Assembly (NCBI RefSeq): GCF_021233355.1
Contig: NZ_CP089507.1
Span: 3,101,001 to 3,165,000, forward strand
DNA from: Luteimonas fraxinea
Lineage (GTDB): Bacteria; Pseudomonadota; Gammaproteobacteria; Xanthomonadales; Xanthomonadaceae
Direction: 5' to 3'
DNA: 64,000 bases
This document shows, in pieces, positions 7,751-16,615 of this stretch. Both the position numbers and the translations under genes were made by a program. The notes below the pieces were generated by a model, which saw only the letters and a program-made list of their open reading frames with translations, had not been told where the DNA came from and ran no database searches. Every line of letters begins with the position of its first letter. The first letter of the stretch is position 1.

Positions 7751-9634
7751 ATGCTTGAATTCCCGCGTTGGAAATATGCCCTCATCCTGGTCGTTCTGGT
7801 GCTGGCTGCGCTGTACGCGCTGCCCAATGCCTACCAGAAGAACCCGTCGGTGCAGATCACCCCGAGCACCAGCGAGGCGCGCATCGACGAGGCGCTGAAG
7901 ACGCGGGTCGAAGGATTGCTCACCGCCGCCGGCGTGACGTCGGTGGGCACCGAGATCGACGAGAACCACCTGCTGGTGCGTCTGCACGATTCTGATGCGC
8001 AGACGCTCGCGTCCGACACGCTGCGTCCGGAACTGGGCGAGAACTATTCGGTCGCGCTGAATCTTGCCTCGACCGTGCCGGACTGGCTATCGAACATGGG
8101 CGCGCGTCCGATGTCGCTGGGTCTCGACCTGCAGGGCGGCGTGCACTTCGTGATGCAGGTCGACCAGGCCGCGGCGCTGCAGAAGCGCGTCGAGGGCTAC
8201 GCCGACGGCATCCGCACCGTGCTGCGTGATGCGCGCATCGGCTATTCCAGCGTCGAGCGCCGCAACGACAACAGCATCGGTGTGGTGCTGACCGAAGGCG
8301 CGGACGTCAACGCCGCGCGTACGCAGATTTCGACCAGTCTCGCCAGCGCCTCCGGCCAGGCGGTTGGCGGCAGCGGCCCGCAGATCACGACCGAAGGCAA
8401 CCGCATCACCGTGCGCCTGTCGCCGGGCGAGATCTCGCGCATCGCCAGCGACGCGGTCGAGCAGAACCGCACCGTGATCTCCAACCGCATCAATGCGATC
8501 GGCGTCGCCGAGCCGGTGCTGCAGCGTCAGGGCGAAGACCGTCTGGTCATCCAGCTGCCCGGCTTGCAGGACACCGCCGAGGCCAAGCGCCTGATCGGCG
8601 CCACCGCGACCCTCGAGTTCCGCGCCGTCACCGGCGACGAGAACCAGGCCGCGGCCGCGGTCGCGTCGGGCAACATCCCGGCCGATTCGCGCATCTACTA
8701 CAACGACGCCGGCGCGCCGTTGCTGCTGTCGCGCCGCATCCTGGTGTCGGGCGACCAGCTGATCAACGCGAATCCGCAGACCGATGCGCAGACCGGCACG
8801 CCGGCCGTGGGCATCACGCTCAACAGCGCCGGCGGCAAGCGCATGCTCGACCACACGCTGCAGAACGTCGGTCAGCGCCTCGGCATCGTGTACGTCGAGC
8901 GCATTCCGACCGTGCGCATGGTCGACGGCGAAGAAGTGCGTTCCTCGCGCAGCGTCGAGCGTGTCATCAGCTCCTCGACCATCCGCGGCGTGTTCGGTCG
9001 CGAGTTCCAGACCACCGGTCTGAGCCGCGAGGAATCCACCGATCTGGCGAGCCAGCTCAAGGCCGGTGCACTGGCCGCGCCGATGGACTTCGTCGAAGAG
9101 CGCGTCGTCGGTCCGAGCCTGGGCGCCGAGAACGTCGAGCGCGGTCTGACCGCGGTGCTCTACGCGTTCTTCTTCACCCTGATCTTCTTCATGTTCTATT
9201 ACCGCATGTTCGGCATCGTCACCTGTCTGGCGCTGATCCTGAACCTGCTGATCGTGGTCGCGGTGATGTCGCTGTTCGGCGCCACGATGTCGTTGCCCGG
9301 CTTCGCCGGTCTGGCGCTGTCGATCGGTCTGTCGGTCGACGCCAATGTGCTGATCAACGAGCGCATACGCGAAGAGCTCAGGGCCGGCATGCCGCCCAAG
9401 GCGGCGATCGTGACCGGCTACGAGAAGGCGTCGGACACCATCTTCGACTCCAACCTCACCGGCATCATCGCGGGCGTCGCGCTGTACGCCTTCGGCACCG
9501 GCCCGCTGCAGGGCTTCGCGGTGACGCTGGTGATCGGTATCACCGCTTCGATGTTCACCGCAATCGTCGTCTCGCGCGCACTGGTCACGCTGATCTATGC
9601 ACCGCGCAAGAAGCTCAAGTCCCTTGCGATCTGA
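7751..9634 (+). CDS. secD: Protein translocase subunit SecD
   Basis: RND-type inner-membrane protein that uses the proton gradient to pull exported proteins into the periplasm. The 627-aa sequence has an N-terminal membrane helix (about 8-25), large periplasmic P1 domain with the GLDLQGGVHF motif (about residue 120), and six membrane helices in the last third, including the conserved LALSIGLSVDANVLINERIREEL segment (about 520). It is of normal length and lies between yajC and secF with short gaps. Confidence 0.97.
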   Translation: MLEFPRWKYALILVVLVLAALYALPNAYQKNPSVQITPSTSEARIDEALKTRVEGLLTAAGVTSVGTEIDENHLLVRLHDSDAQTLASDTLRPELGENYSVALNLASTVPDWLSNMGARPMSLGLDLQGGVHFVMQVDQAAALQKRVEGYADGIRTVLRDARIGYSSVERRNDNSIGVVLTEGADVNAARTQISTSLASASGQAVGGSGPQITTEGNRITVRLSPGEISRIASDAVEQNRTVISNRINAIGVAEPVLQRQGEDRLVIQLPGLQDTAEAKRLIGATATLEFRAVTGDENQAAAAVASGNIPADSRIYYNDAGAPLLLSRRILVSGDQLINANPQTDAQTGTPAVGITLNSAGGKRMLDHTLQNVGQRLGIVYVERIPTVRMVDGEEVRSSRSVERVISSSTIRGVFGREFQTTGLSREESTDLASQLKAGALAAPMDFVEERVVGPSLGAENVERGLTAVLYAFFFTLIFFMFYYRMFGIVTCLALILNLLIVVAVMSLFGATMSLPGFAGLALSIGLSVDANVLINERIREELRAGMPPKAAIVTGYEKASDTIFDSNLTGIIAGVALYAFGTGPLQGFAVTLVIGITASMFTAIVVSRALVTLIYAPRKKLKSLAI

Positions 9635-9648
9635 CGGAAGAGACCCCC

Positions 9649-10614
9649 ATGAAAATTTTTCCGTTGACCCTCGTTCCCAGCGGCACCCGCATCGACTTCA
9701 TGCGGCTGCGTCACGTCTGGGTCGCCATGTTCCTGCTGCTGTTCGTCGGCTCGTTCGCCGTCGTCGGTCTGAAGGGCTTCAACTTCGCGCTCGACTTCAC
9801 CGGCGGTACCGCGGTGAACGTCCGCTTCGACAAGCCCGTCGGTGTGGACGACGTCCGCGAACGCCTCGAGAACGCCGGCATCTCCAATGCCCAGGTGCAG
9901 ACCTTCGGCAGCGGCAACGACCTGCTGATCCGCGTGCGCGGCGACGAGACGCAGGTGAGCGTGGACGGCAACACCCAGCTCGCCCAGGACGTGCTCGCCG
10001 CGGCGTCGAGTGAAGCCAATCCGGGTCGCATCCTGAGCACCGAGTCGATCGGCGCGCAGGTCTCGGGCGACCTGCGCAAGAACGCGATCTATGCCGCGAT
10101 CTTCGTGCTGGTGGGCTTCCTGCTGTACATCAGCGTGCGCTTCGAATGGAAGTTCGCGGTGGTGGCCAGTGTCACCACGCTGTTCGACGTCATGGTGGTC
10201 GCGGCGATGTTCTCGCTGACCGGTCGCGAGTTCGACCTGACCGTGATGGCCGGCCTGCTGTCGGTGATGGGCTTCTCGATCAACGACACCATCGTGGTCT
10301 TCGACCGCGTGCGCGAGAATTTCCGCGGCGTCCGCGCCGAGCCGCTGGAGATCTTCAACCGCTCGATCAACCAGACCCTGTCGCGCACGATCATCACCTC
10401 GCTGGTGTTCTTCCTGTCGGTGCTGGCGCTGTTCCTCTACGGCGGCGGTTCGCTCGAAGGCCTGGCGCTGACGCAGATGATGGGCGCGGTGGTCGGTACG
10501 CTGTCGTCGATCTTCATCGCGTGCCCGCTGCTAACCTACGGCGTCCTGCGCGTCACCAAGCAGGACCTGCTGCCGAAGGCCAAGGACGAGGCGGCGCTGT
10601 CGCGTCGTCCCTGA
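9649..10614 (+). CDS. secF: Protein translocase subunit SecF
   Basis: Partner of SecD. The 321-aa protein has TM1 (about 22-40), the LDFTGGTAVNV periplasmic motif (about 47), and the C-terminal helical bundle containing VMGFSINDTIVVFDRVRENF. It starts 14 bp after secD, so the two are co-transcribed. A perfect 15-bp terminator hairpin stands 42 bp after its stop, ending the yajC-secD-secF unit. Confidence 0.97.
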   Translation: MKIFPLTLVPSGTRIDFMRLRHVWVAMFLLLFVGSFAVVGLKGFNFALDFTGGTAVNVRFDKPVGVDDVRERLENAGISNAQVQTFGSGNDLLIRVRGDETQVSVDGNTQLAQDVLAAASSEANPGRILSTESIGAQVSGDLRKNAIYAAIFVLVGFLLYISVRFEWKFAVVASVTTLFDVMVVAAMFSLTGREFDLTVMAGLLSVMGFSINDTIVVFDRVRENFRGVRAEPLEIFNRSINQTLSRTIITSLVFFLSVLALFLYGGGSLEGLALTQMMGAVVGTLSSIFIACPLLTYGVLRVTKQDLLPKAKDEAALSRRP

Positions 10615-10655
10615 TCCGGCACGTCTGGTCCGCACGACGCGGGCCGGACCGGTTG

Positions 10656-10690
10656 CACGAAAAAGCCGCGCACTGCGCGGCTTTTTCGTG
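10656..10690 (+). terminator. Rho-independent terminator after secF (works in both directions)
   Basis: CACGAAAAAGCCGCG (10656-10670) and its exact complement at 10676-10690 form a 15-bp perfect stem with a 5-nt loop. The AAAAA/TTTTT run inside the stem gives a T tract on either strand. Confidence 0.9.
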
Positions 10691-10822
10691 GGCGGATGGA
10701 GCGGGTCGCAATCGTCGGATGGGCAGAGCGCGGCGGACACCCAGCGTCGTGGTGTCTTCGCATCCGGAGGAGCGGCAGGTCGCGCCGCGCGGCGCTCCGT
10801 ATCGCGTTGCCGAGCGGGGCAA

Positions 10823-10859
10823 TCGATGGGCTTCGCTGTGCTCCACCCATCCTGCAAAG
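10823..10859. repeat. Short dispersed repeat (GATGGG...CCCATC type), copy 1
   Basis: TCGATGGGCTTCGCT followed by CCACCCATCCTGCAAAG matches, with few changes, the segment at 22285-22322 (TCGATGGGTTTCGCT ... CTACCCATCCTGCGAAAG). GATGGG and CCCATC are self-complementary, so each copy can form a hairpin. Nothing else is recognisable in the remaining bases between the two terminators. Confidence 0.65.
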
Positions 10860-10884
10860 ACAGGCGCGCTTCTCGCACAACAAA

Positions 10885-10910
10885 AAAGGCCGCGCTTGCG
10901 CGCGGCCTTT
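10885..10910 (-). terminator. Rho-independent terminator of suhB
   Basis: AAAGGCCGCGC (10885-10895) pairs with GCGCGGCCTTT (10900-10910). On the minus strand the stem is followed by TTTTTTG, so it ends the suhB transcript 22 bp after the stop codon. Confidence 0.85.
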
Positions 10911-10932
10911 CCGGTCCAGCCGATCCGGCGGC

Positions 10933-11763
10933 TTACGCGAATTCTTTCGCGTAGCCCGAATCGACCAGGGTCTTCTGCAGCGGCGCGACGATGTGCACGT
11001 TGCCGGCGATCACCTGACGGCCACCGGCGAAAGCCACGTGCAAGGGACCACCCGGGCCGCCCTTGAAATCGCTGACGCGGCCGCCGGCCTCGCGGACCAG
11101 CAGCACACCGGCCGCGATGTCCCAGGGATGCACGCCGGCTTCGAAGTAACCGTCGGTACGCGCCGCGGCGACATAGGCCAGATCCAGCGCGGCCGAACCG
11201 GTGCGGCGCACGTCTTCGGCCGATTCGAGCAGCGCCTCGACCGCGCGCAGCTGGGCGCCGACGCGCTTGCGCTCGCGCGGGGCGAAGCCGGTGCTGAGCA
11301 TCGCGCCGGTCAGTTCGCGGCGTTCGGACACGCGGATGCGACGTTCGTTGAGCTGGGCGCCGGCCCCCCGAGTGGCGGTGAACAGTTCGTTGCGCAGCGG
11401 GTCGAAGATCACCGCATGCAGCGGCTCGCCGCCCTCGACCAGCGCGATCGACACGCACCAGTGGGGCAGGCCGCGCAGATAGTTGCTGGTGCCGTCGAGC
11501 GGATCGATGACCCAGGTGTAGCGGCTCGGGCCGCCACGGCCCGGCTTGGCGCCGCCTTCTTCGCCGAGCACGGCGTACTCGGGATAGGCGCGACGCAGTT
11601 CCTTGACGATCGCATCCTCGGCGAGGCCGTCGACCTCGCTCGCGTAATCGTGGCGCGCTTTCTCGACGACGTTGAGCGCATCGAGCTTGTGCATGTTGCG
11701 CAACAGGACGCCACCGCCGGCGCGCGCCGCCTTGACCATGACATTGACAGCAGGTTGAAGCAT
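10933..11763 (-). CDS. suhB: Inositol-1-monophosphatase family protein
   Basis: Mg2+-dependent, Li+-sensitive phosphatase of the IMPase/SuhB family; in E. coli SuhB also acts in rRNA transcription antitermination. The 276-aa protein shows the metal-binding motifs LGEEGG (about residue 67), [12 protein letters not shown] (about 84-95) and [17 protein letters not shown] (about 213). Length and motif spacing are normal. It is divergent from trmJ, an arrangement I associate with this family of bacteria. Whether it acts mainly as a phosphatase or in rRNA synthesis cannot be read from sequence. Confidence 0.92.
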   Translation of the reverse strand: MLQPAVNVMVKAARAGGGVLLRNMHKLDALNVVEKARHDYASEVDGLAEDAIVKELRRAYPEYAVLGEEGGAKPGRGGPSRYTWVIDPLDGTSNYLRGLPHWCVSIALVEGGEPLHAVIFDPLRNELFTATRGAGAQLNERRIRVSERRELTGAMLSTGFAPRERKRVGAQLRAVEALLESAEDVRRTGSAALDLAYVAAARTDGYFEAGVHPWDIAAGVLLVREAGGRVSDFKGGPGGPLHVAFAGGRQVIAGNVHIVAPLQKTLVDSGYAKEFA

Positions 11764-11849
11764 CGCGGACGACTCCGGGCGCGGGCAGGATCGAGGGGGA
11801 AAAGAGCAGTGCCGGCGCGAGGCCGGTCGCGCAGTTTACCATTCGCGCC

Positions 11850-12662
11850 ATGCAAGCGCCCCTGAATCCAGAGTCCGGCATGGACATCGTCGCCGCGGAC
11901 GGCCCTGCCGCCCGTATCCGCATCGTGCTCGTCGGCACCCAGCACCCCGGCAACATCGGCTCCGCCGCGCGCGCCATCAAGACGATGGGCCTGCACCGGC
12001 TGGTGCTCGTCGCGCCGCAGAAATATCCGCACAACGAGGCCGACATGATGGCCGCGGGCGCCGAGGACGTGCTCAATGCCGCGGTCGAAGTGGCGACGCT
12101 GGCCGAAGCGGTGGCCGACTGCCGACTGGTGCTCGGCTGCACCGCGCGCAGTCGCCGCGTGCAGCTGCGCGAGCTGCGGCCGCGCGATGCCGCCGCGTCC
12201 GTGCATGCGGAAGCCGCGGCCGGTGGCGAGGTCGCGCTGGTGTTCGGCCGCGAGCGCACCGGACTGGAGAACGAGGAACTGCAGCTGTGCCACGCCGCCG
12301 TGCACATCCCGGCCAATCCCGACTACAGCTCGCTGAATCTGGCCGCGGCCGTGCAGGTGCTGAGCTACGAAGTGCGGCTGGCGCTGCTGGGCGAGGGCGG
12401 CGATGTCACGCCCGCGGCCATCGCGCCGGTGAATCCGGACGCGGTGCCGCACGCCGAACTCGAAGGCTTCTTCGGCCAGCTGGGCGACACGCTCGAGGAC
12501 ATCGATTTCCACAAGGGCCGCGCGCCCGAGTCGGCGATGCGCAAGCTGCGGCGGCTGTTCGTGCGCACCGGATTGGACCAGAAGGAAGTCCGGCTGCTGC
12601 GCGGCATCCTCGCCGATGCCCAGCGCATGGCCCGGATCGCCCGCGACCGCGGCGACGGCTGA
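11850..12662 (+). CDS. trmJ: tRNA (cytidine/uridine-2'-O-)-methyltransferase TrmJ
   Basis: SPOUT-class methyltransferase that modifies the ribose at position 32 of several tRNAs. The 270-aa protein contains the three SPOUT motifs: VLVGTQHPGNIGSAARAIKT with the catalytic arginine region, EVALVFGRERTGLENEEL, and IPANPDYSSLNLAAAVQVL at the trefoil knot. An N-terminal extension of about 20 residues precedes the domain, so an internal start is possible. It is divergent from suhB with an 86-bp gap. No terminator is visible before the next gene. Confidence 0.93.
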   Translation: MQAPLNPESGMDIVAADGPAARIRIVLVGTQHPGNIGSAARAIKTMGLHRLVLVAPQKYPHNEADMMAAGAEDVLNAAVEVATLAEAVADCRLVLGCTARSRRVQLRELRPRDAAASVHAEAAAGGEVALVFGRERTGLENEELQLCHAAVHIPANPDYSSLNLAAAVQVLSYEVRLALLGEGGDVTPAAIAPVNPDAVPHAELEGFFGQLGDTLEDIDFHKGRAPESAMRKLRRLFVRTGLDQKEVRLLRGILADAQRMARIARDRGDG

Positions 12663-12685
12663 GCCGCGGCGTCTGTCGCCGGGGA

Positions 12686-13663
12686 ATGGCTTCCGCTAGG
12701 CTTGCCGCTTCGCTCACGCCTCCCGGACCCGCCTTGGACCCGCGTCACTTCCTTCGACGGCTCCTGTCGGGTGTGCTGCTGGCGGTACTGGCAGTCGCGT
12801 TGCCGCTGCAGGCGGCCGAGCCGCGCAACGTGCTGGTGCTCGGGCGCATCAGCGACGATCCCAAGGCGCACTACGAACAGCTCAAGCCGCTGCTCGACTA
12901 CGTGGTCGCGCGCATGGGCGATGTCGGCATCACCGAAGGCCGCGTGCTGATGGCGCGCGACGTGCAGCAGATGCAGAGCTATCTGCGGCGCGGCCGCGTG
13001 GACTGGGTCACCGAGACCGCCAGCGGCGCGACCCTGCTCGAAGCGCGCGCCGGCGCGACGCCGCTGCTGCTCACCGAGCGCAACGGCGTCAGCCACTACC
13101 ACACCGTCTATTTCGCGCGCCGCGACAGCGGCATCCAGTCGCTCGACGATCTGCGCGGTCGCAGCATCGTGTTCCAGAACCGGCAGTCGACCAGCGCCTA
13201 CTTCGTGCCCGCGACCGAGCTGCTCGCCCGCGGCATGAAACTGGAAATCCTGCTGTCGCCGCGCGACCAGCCCGAACCGGACTCGGTCGGCTATCTGTTC
13301 GCGCGCTCGGAACTCAACATGTCCTCGTGGGTGCACAAGCACCTTGTCGATGCGGGTGCGATGAGCAACCTCGACTGGGACAGCGACCGGCGCGTGCCGC
13401 CCTCGTTCAAGCGCGATTTCGTGATCTTCCGCGAGAGCGCGCCGTTCCCGCGCGCGATCGAGATCGTGCGCGGCGATCTGGACGCGCGCGTGACTGCGCG
13501 ACTGCGCGAGGTGCTGATCGAGGCCAGCCAGGATCCCGCCGCCGCCGATGCCTTGCGCGAGTTCTTCCGCACCACCGCGTTCCTGCCGATGGATGCCGCC
13601 ACGCGCGCCGAACTCGACATCCTGCGCGCCGGTGCCCTGCGCGTCGTGGCGGACGTCGAATGA
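12686..13663 (+). CDS. PhnD-like periplasmic phosphate/phosphonate-type binding protein
   Basis: The mature domain belongs to the phosphonate-binding (PhnD-like) periplasmic protein family: VLVLGRISDDPKAHYEQLKPLLDYV at the front, then WVTETASGATLLEARAGATPLLL, the ligand-loop region LDDLRGRSIVFQNRQSTSAYFVP, and a two-lobed length of about 290 residues. A signal peptide is present (RRLLSGVLLAVLAVALPLQAAEP). The ATG at 12686 is preferred; a TTG at 12734 would give a shorter signal peptide. No ABC permease or ATPase gene lies nearby. Instead its stop overlaps the start of a membrane GGDEF-EAL gene (ATGA), so it probably serves as a ligand receptor for that protein rather than for transport (inference). 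The ligand is unknown. Confidence 0.82.
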   Translation: MASARLAASLTPPGPALDPRHFLRRLLSGVLLAVLAVALPLQAAEPRNVLVLGRISDDPKAHYEQLKPLLDYVVARMGDVGITEGRVLMARDVQQMQSYLRRGRVDWVTETASGATLLEARAGATPLLLTERNGVSHYHTVYFARRDSGIQSLDDLRGRSIVFQNRQSTSAYFVPATELLARGMKLEILLSPRDQPEPDSVGYLFARSELNMSSWVHKHLVDAGAMSNLDWDSDRRVPPSFKRDFVIFRESAPFPRAIEIVRGDLDARVTARLREVLIEASQDPAAADALREFFRTTAFLPMDAATRAELDILRAGALRVVADVE

Positions 13664-15792
13664 AACTGCGCACAGGCCTGCAGGCCATGTTTCTGGCGCT
13701 GGCCGGCGCCGCCGTGCTGGCCGGCCTCGTCGCGGTGGCGCTGGTGCTGCAGCAGCAGGACCAGGCGCAGAAGCAGATCCTCGCGCTGAGCCAGCGCTCG
13801 ATGCACGCACTCGCGTCGCAGCGTCTGCTGCTGCGCGGCGAGGCGGTCTCGGCGCAGGTCGCCGATGCACTGGTCAATCCGCTGTACTACTTCGATCTCG
13901 AAGCCATCGGCGCGGCAGTCGGCAACGTACTTCGGCAGCCGGACGTCAGCTACGTGATCGTCTACGACGCCGACGGCAACATCGTCCACGACGGCAGCCG
14001 CGATATCGAACGCTACGGCCAGCGCATGGACGATCCGTTCGCCCTGGAAGTCGTCGCCGCGACCGGCCAGCACATGCAGAGCGACGGCAAGCTACTCGAC
14101 GTCTCGATGCCGATCCGCATCGGCGACCAGCGTCTCGGCGGCGTGCGCATCGGCTATTCGCTGGCGACGGCGAAGCAGGACGAGGACGCAATGGTCGCGA
14201 CGATGCAGGCGCGGCTGGATGAGATCGCGCGGCGTCATCTGGTCTCGGTCGGCCTGCTGCTGGTCGTGCTGGTGGCGCTCGGCGCACTCGTCGCGGCGAT
14301 GCTGCAACGACGGCTCGTGCGCCCGGTGCGCGAACTGGCCGATGCCGCGCAGCGCATCGAGGCCGGGCATTACGACGTGGTGGTGCCGGCCGACGCACGC
14401 CAGGACGAGATCGGTGATCTGGTCCGCGCCTTCGATCGCATGCGCGACAGCATCGCGCGCCACGATCGCGACATCCGCCGCATGGCGTACACGGATTCGC
14501 TGACCGGACTGGCCAACCGGCTCGCATTGCGCGAAACGCTGGACCAGCGCCTGCTGGAAATGCAGGGCGCTGCCGGACGCCTCGCGCTGCTGTTCGCCGA
14601 TGTCGACGACTTCAAGCGCGTCAACGACACGCTCGGCCACGACGCCGGCGACGAAGCGCTGATCCAGTTCACCGCGCGCATCGATGCCGCCGTGCGCGAA
14701 TTCGATGTCGCCGACGCACTGCTGGCACGATTCGGCGGCGACGAGTTCGTCGTGCTGCTGCAGTTGCCGGAAGCCAGCACCGCCGATCTGCGCACCGTCG
14801 CCGGCGAACTGGCGAACCGTCTGGTGGAAGAAGTCGCGCGCCCGATCGAAGTCGAAGGCCGGCGCGTGTTCCTCGGCATCTCGATCGGCATCACCGTGTT
14901 TCCCGACGATGCCGCCAGCGCCGCGATGCTGCTCAAGAACGGCGACATCGCGATGTACCAGGCCAAGCTGGCCGGCAAGAACTGCCACCGCTTCTACAGC
15001 CTGGCGATGGACCAAGCGGTCGAGCGCCGCATGCACATGGAACACGAACTGCGCGGCGCCTGGGATCGCGGCGAACTGAGCCTGGCTTACCAGCCGGTGT
15101 TCCGCATGGGCGACAAGGCGCTGGTCGGTGTCGAAGCCCTGCTGCGCTGGCAGCACCCCGAGTTCGGCAACGTCGCGCCGCCGGTGTTCATCGACGTCGC
15201 CGAGCAGAGCGGCCTGATCGACGTCATCGGCCCGCAGGTGCTGCACGCCGCCTGCGTCGAGGCGCGTGCCTGGCAACAGCGCTATCCGTCCGCCGCCGAC
15301 CTGTTCGTCGCGGTCAACGTGTCGCCGCGCCAGCTGCGTGGCGCCGCGTTCGCCGTGGAAGTCGAAGCGGCGCTGCGCGAATCGGGTCTGTCGCCACGCC
15401 ATCTGCATCTCGAACTCACCGAGACCGCGGTCATCGGCGACGAAGCCCGCATCGGCCAGCTGCTGAGCGCGCTGCGCGCACTCGGCGTCAAGATCTGGCT
15501 CGACGATTTCGGCACCGGCTTCTCCGGCCTGAGCCACCTGCGCCGTGTGCCCGTCGACGGGGTCAAGATCGATCGCAGCTTCGTTGCCGACGTGCTCCGC
15601 GATCCCGACGACCTGGCGTTGACGACGGCGATCATCTCGATGGCGCACTCGATCGGCATCACGTTGGTTGCCGAAGGCGTGGAGAAGGAAGGCCAGTTCG
15701 AAGTCCTGCGCGATCGCGGTTGCGATCTGGGGCAGGGGTTCTGGCTCGGGCACCCGCTGCCGGCGCGGGAGTTCGATGCGCTGTTGAGGTGA
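13660..15792 (+). CDS. Membrane-bound GGDEF-EAL cyclic-di-GMP enzyme with periplasmic sensor domain
   Basis: The 710-aa protein has TM1 (about 8-30), a periplasmic sensor of about 160 residues, TM2 (about 192-215), a HAMP domain (to about 270), GGDEF (about 280-440) and EAL (about 455-705). The cyclase site reads FGGDEF (about 357-362), and the phosphodiesterase site keeps EALLRW, NVSPRQL, ELTET, WLDDFGTG, KIDRSF and AEGVE, so both activities look possible. I do not see the usual RxxD inhibitory site at its normal spacing before GGDEF. Its ATG overlaps the stop of the PhnD-like binding protein, arguing that the binding protein controls it across the membrane. Confidence 0.93.
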   Translation: MKLRTGLQAMFLALAGAAVLAGLVAVALVLQQQDQAQKQILALSQRSMHALASQRLLLRGEAVSAQVADALVNPLYYFDLEAIGAAVGNVLRQPDVSYVIVYDADGNIVHDGSRDIERYGQRMDDPFALEVVAATGQHMQSDGKLLDVSMPIRIGDQRLGGVRIGYSLATAKQDEDAMVATMQARLDEIARRHLVSVGLLLVVLVALGALVAAMLQRRLVRPVRELADAAQRIEAGHYDVVVPADARQDEIGDLVRAFDRMRDSIARHDRDIRRMAYTDSLTGLANRLALRETLDQRLLEMQGAAGRLALLFADVDDFKRVNDTLGHDAGDEALIQFTARIDAAVREFDVADALLARFGGDEFVVLLQLPEASTADLRTVAGELANRLVEEVARPIEVEGRRVFLGISIGITVFPDDAASAAMLLKNGDIAMYQAKLAGKNCHRFYSLAMDQAVERRMHMEHELRGAWDRGELSLAYQPVFRMGDKALVGVEALLRWQHPEFGNVAPPVFIDVAEQSGLIDVIGPQVLHAACVEARAWQQRYPSAADLFVAVNVSPRQLRGAAFAVEVEAALRESGLSPRHLHLELTETAVIGDEARIGQLLSALRALGVKIWLDDFGTGFSGLSHLRRVPVDGVKIDRSFVADVLRDPDDLALTTAIISMAHSIGITLVAEGVEKEGQFEVLRDRGCDLGQGFWLGHPLPAREFDALLR

Positions 15793-15831
15793 GGCTTCGT
15801 TCTGCTTCGCTTTTTTTGCTTCTGCTCCAGC

Positions 15832-15879
15832 GTTGCCGTTGCCGTTGCCGTTGCTGTTGCTGTTGCTGTTGCTGTTGCT
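15832..15879. repeat. Hexanucleotide tandem tract (GTTGCC)3(GTTGCT)5
   Basis: Eight perfect 6-bp units run directly downstream of the GGDEF-EAL gene: three GTTGCC then five GTTGCT. Degenerate versions continue to about 15910. The tract leads into the left arm of the inverted repeat. It is a candidate slippage site; no reading frame using it looks coding. Confidence 0.9.
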
Positions 15880-15910
15880 CTTTGCCGTTGCTCCGCTTTT
15901 GCTTCCGCCG

Positions 15911-16435
15911 TTGACTTCAATCGAGCCGTAAAGCGAGCCGAGCATCGCAGGGCGGCGGGGTCGGAGAGCAGCCCATGTCTGAGCGCAGCGAGTTTGGGCT
16001 GCGTGCCCCGTCGACCGAGAAGCGCAGGGGACCGGCGCGGCGTAGCCGTGTCGGATCGCGTCCGGCGAAGACGGTTTTGCTTACTTTTGCCAAGACAAAA
16101 GTAAGCCGCGCGACAGCGCGGAAGCCCTGTCCTTGATCTTCGCTCCTGCGATTGATCTTTTGCTTCGAATATCAAGGTCGTAAAGCGACGAGCGAAGGAG
16201 CAAGCAAGTGCAGAGCTTTCGCTCGCTGCGCGTGCGAGTCCCTTTTGGATGGACCCAAAAGGAACCAAAAAGTCCTTTCGCCGGACGCGAGCCGACGCGA
16301 TGAAGCCGCATCGGTCCCCTCCGCTCCTCGCCTGACGTGGTACGCAGCCCAAACTCGCTGCGCTCAGACATGGGCTGCTCTTCGGCCACGCCAGCCTCCG
16401 GTGCTCGGCTCGCTTTACGGCTCGATTCAAGTCAA
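15911..16435. repeat. Large inverted repeat: two ~160-bp arms around a 205-bp spacer
   Basis: The left arm (15911-16070) reappears inverted as the right arm (16276-16435). Two perfect blocks anchor the match: a 40-nt block (15965-16004 with 16342-16381) and a 26-nt block (15919-15944 with 16402-16427), with more diverged sequence between. The spacer (16071-16275) has its own hairpins: GCTTACTTTTG with CAAAAGTAAGC (16079-16106), and CCTTTTGG with CCAAAAGG (16241-16262). No convincing gene is present. The pieces resemble xanthomonad dispersed intergenic repeats, here as a head-to-head pair; a small non-autonomous mobile element or a structured RNA are alternatives. Confidence 0.85.
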
Positions 16436-16441
16436 AGGCTG

Positions 16442-16530
16442 AAAGCCAAAGCCAAAGCCAAAGCCAGAGTCACAGTCAAAGCACAGGCAAAAACAAAGGC
16501 AAACCGAAGCCGAGCCCAAGGCCAAAAGCC
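16442..16530. repeat. Hexanucleotide tract (AAAGCC)n, decaying to the right
   Basis: Four perfect AAAGCC units (16442-16465) are followed by imperfect units (AAAGCACAGGC, AAAGGCAAACC, CCAAAAGCC). It sits just outside the right arm of the inverted repeat, mirroring the GTTGCC tract outside the left arm. The purine-rich strand is opposite to that of the left tract, as expected if both belong to one inverted structure. Confidence 0.8.
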
Positions 16531-16615
16531 GAGACAGAAACAGTCACCCACCTACACGCCACCCATCACCCGCCCCGGTATGCTGACGCCCCCGGAAAGC
16601 GTCACGGATGTCGCC

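Noticed and set aside
15832..15879. Tandem repeats as a possible CRISPR array
   Set aside because: Units are 6 bp without spacers, and no cas gene is present.
16081..16389. Short open frames inside the inverted-repeat element
   Set aside because: They follow the repeat rather than codon bias, differ between arms and show no domain or ribosome binding site.
15911..16435. Inverted repeat as the ends of a normal insertion sequence
   Set aside because: The 205-bp spacer has no transposase and the arms are far longer than typical IS ends.
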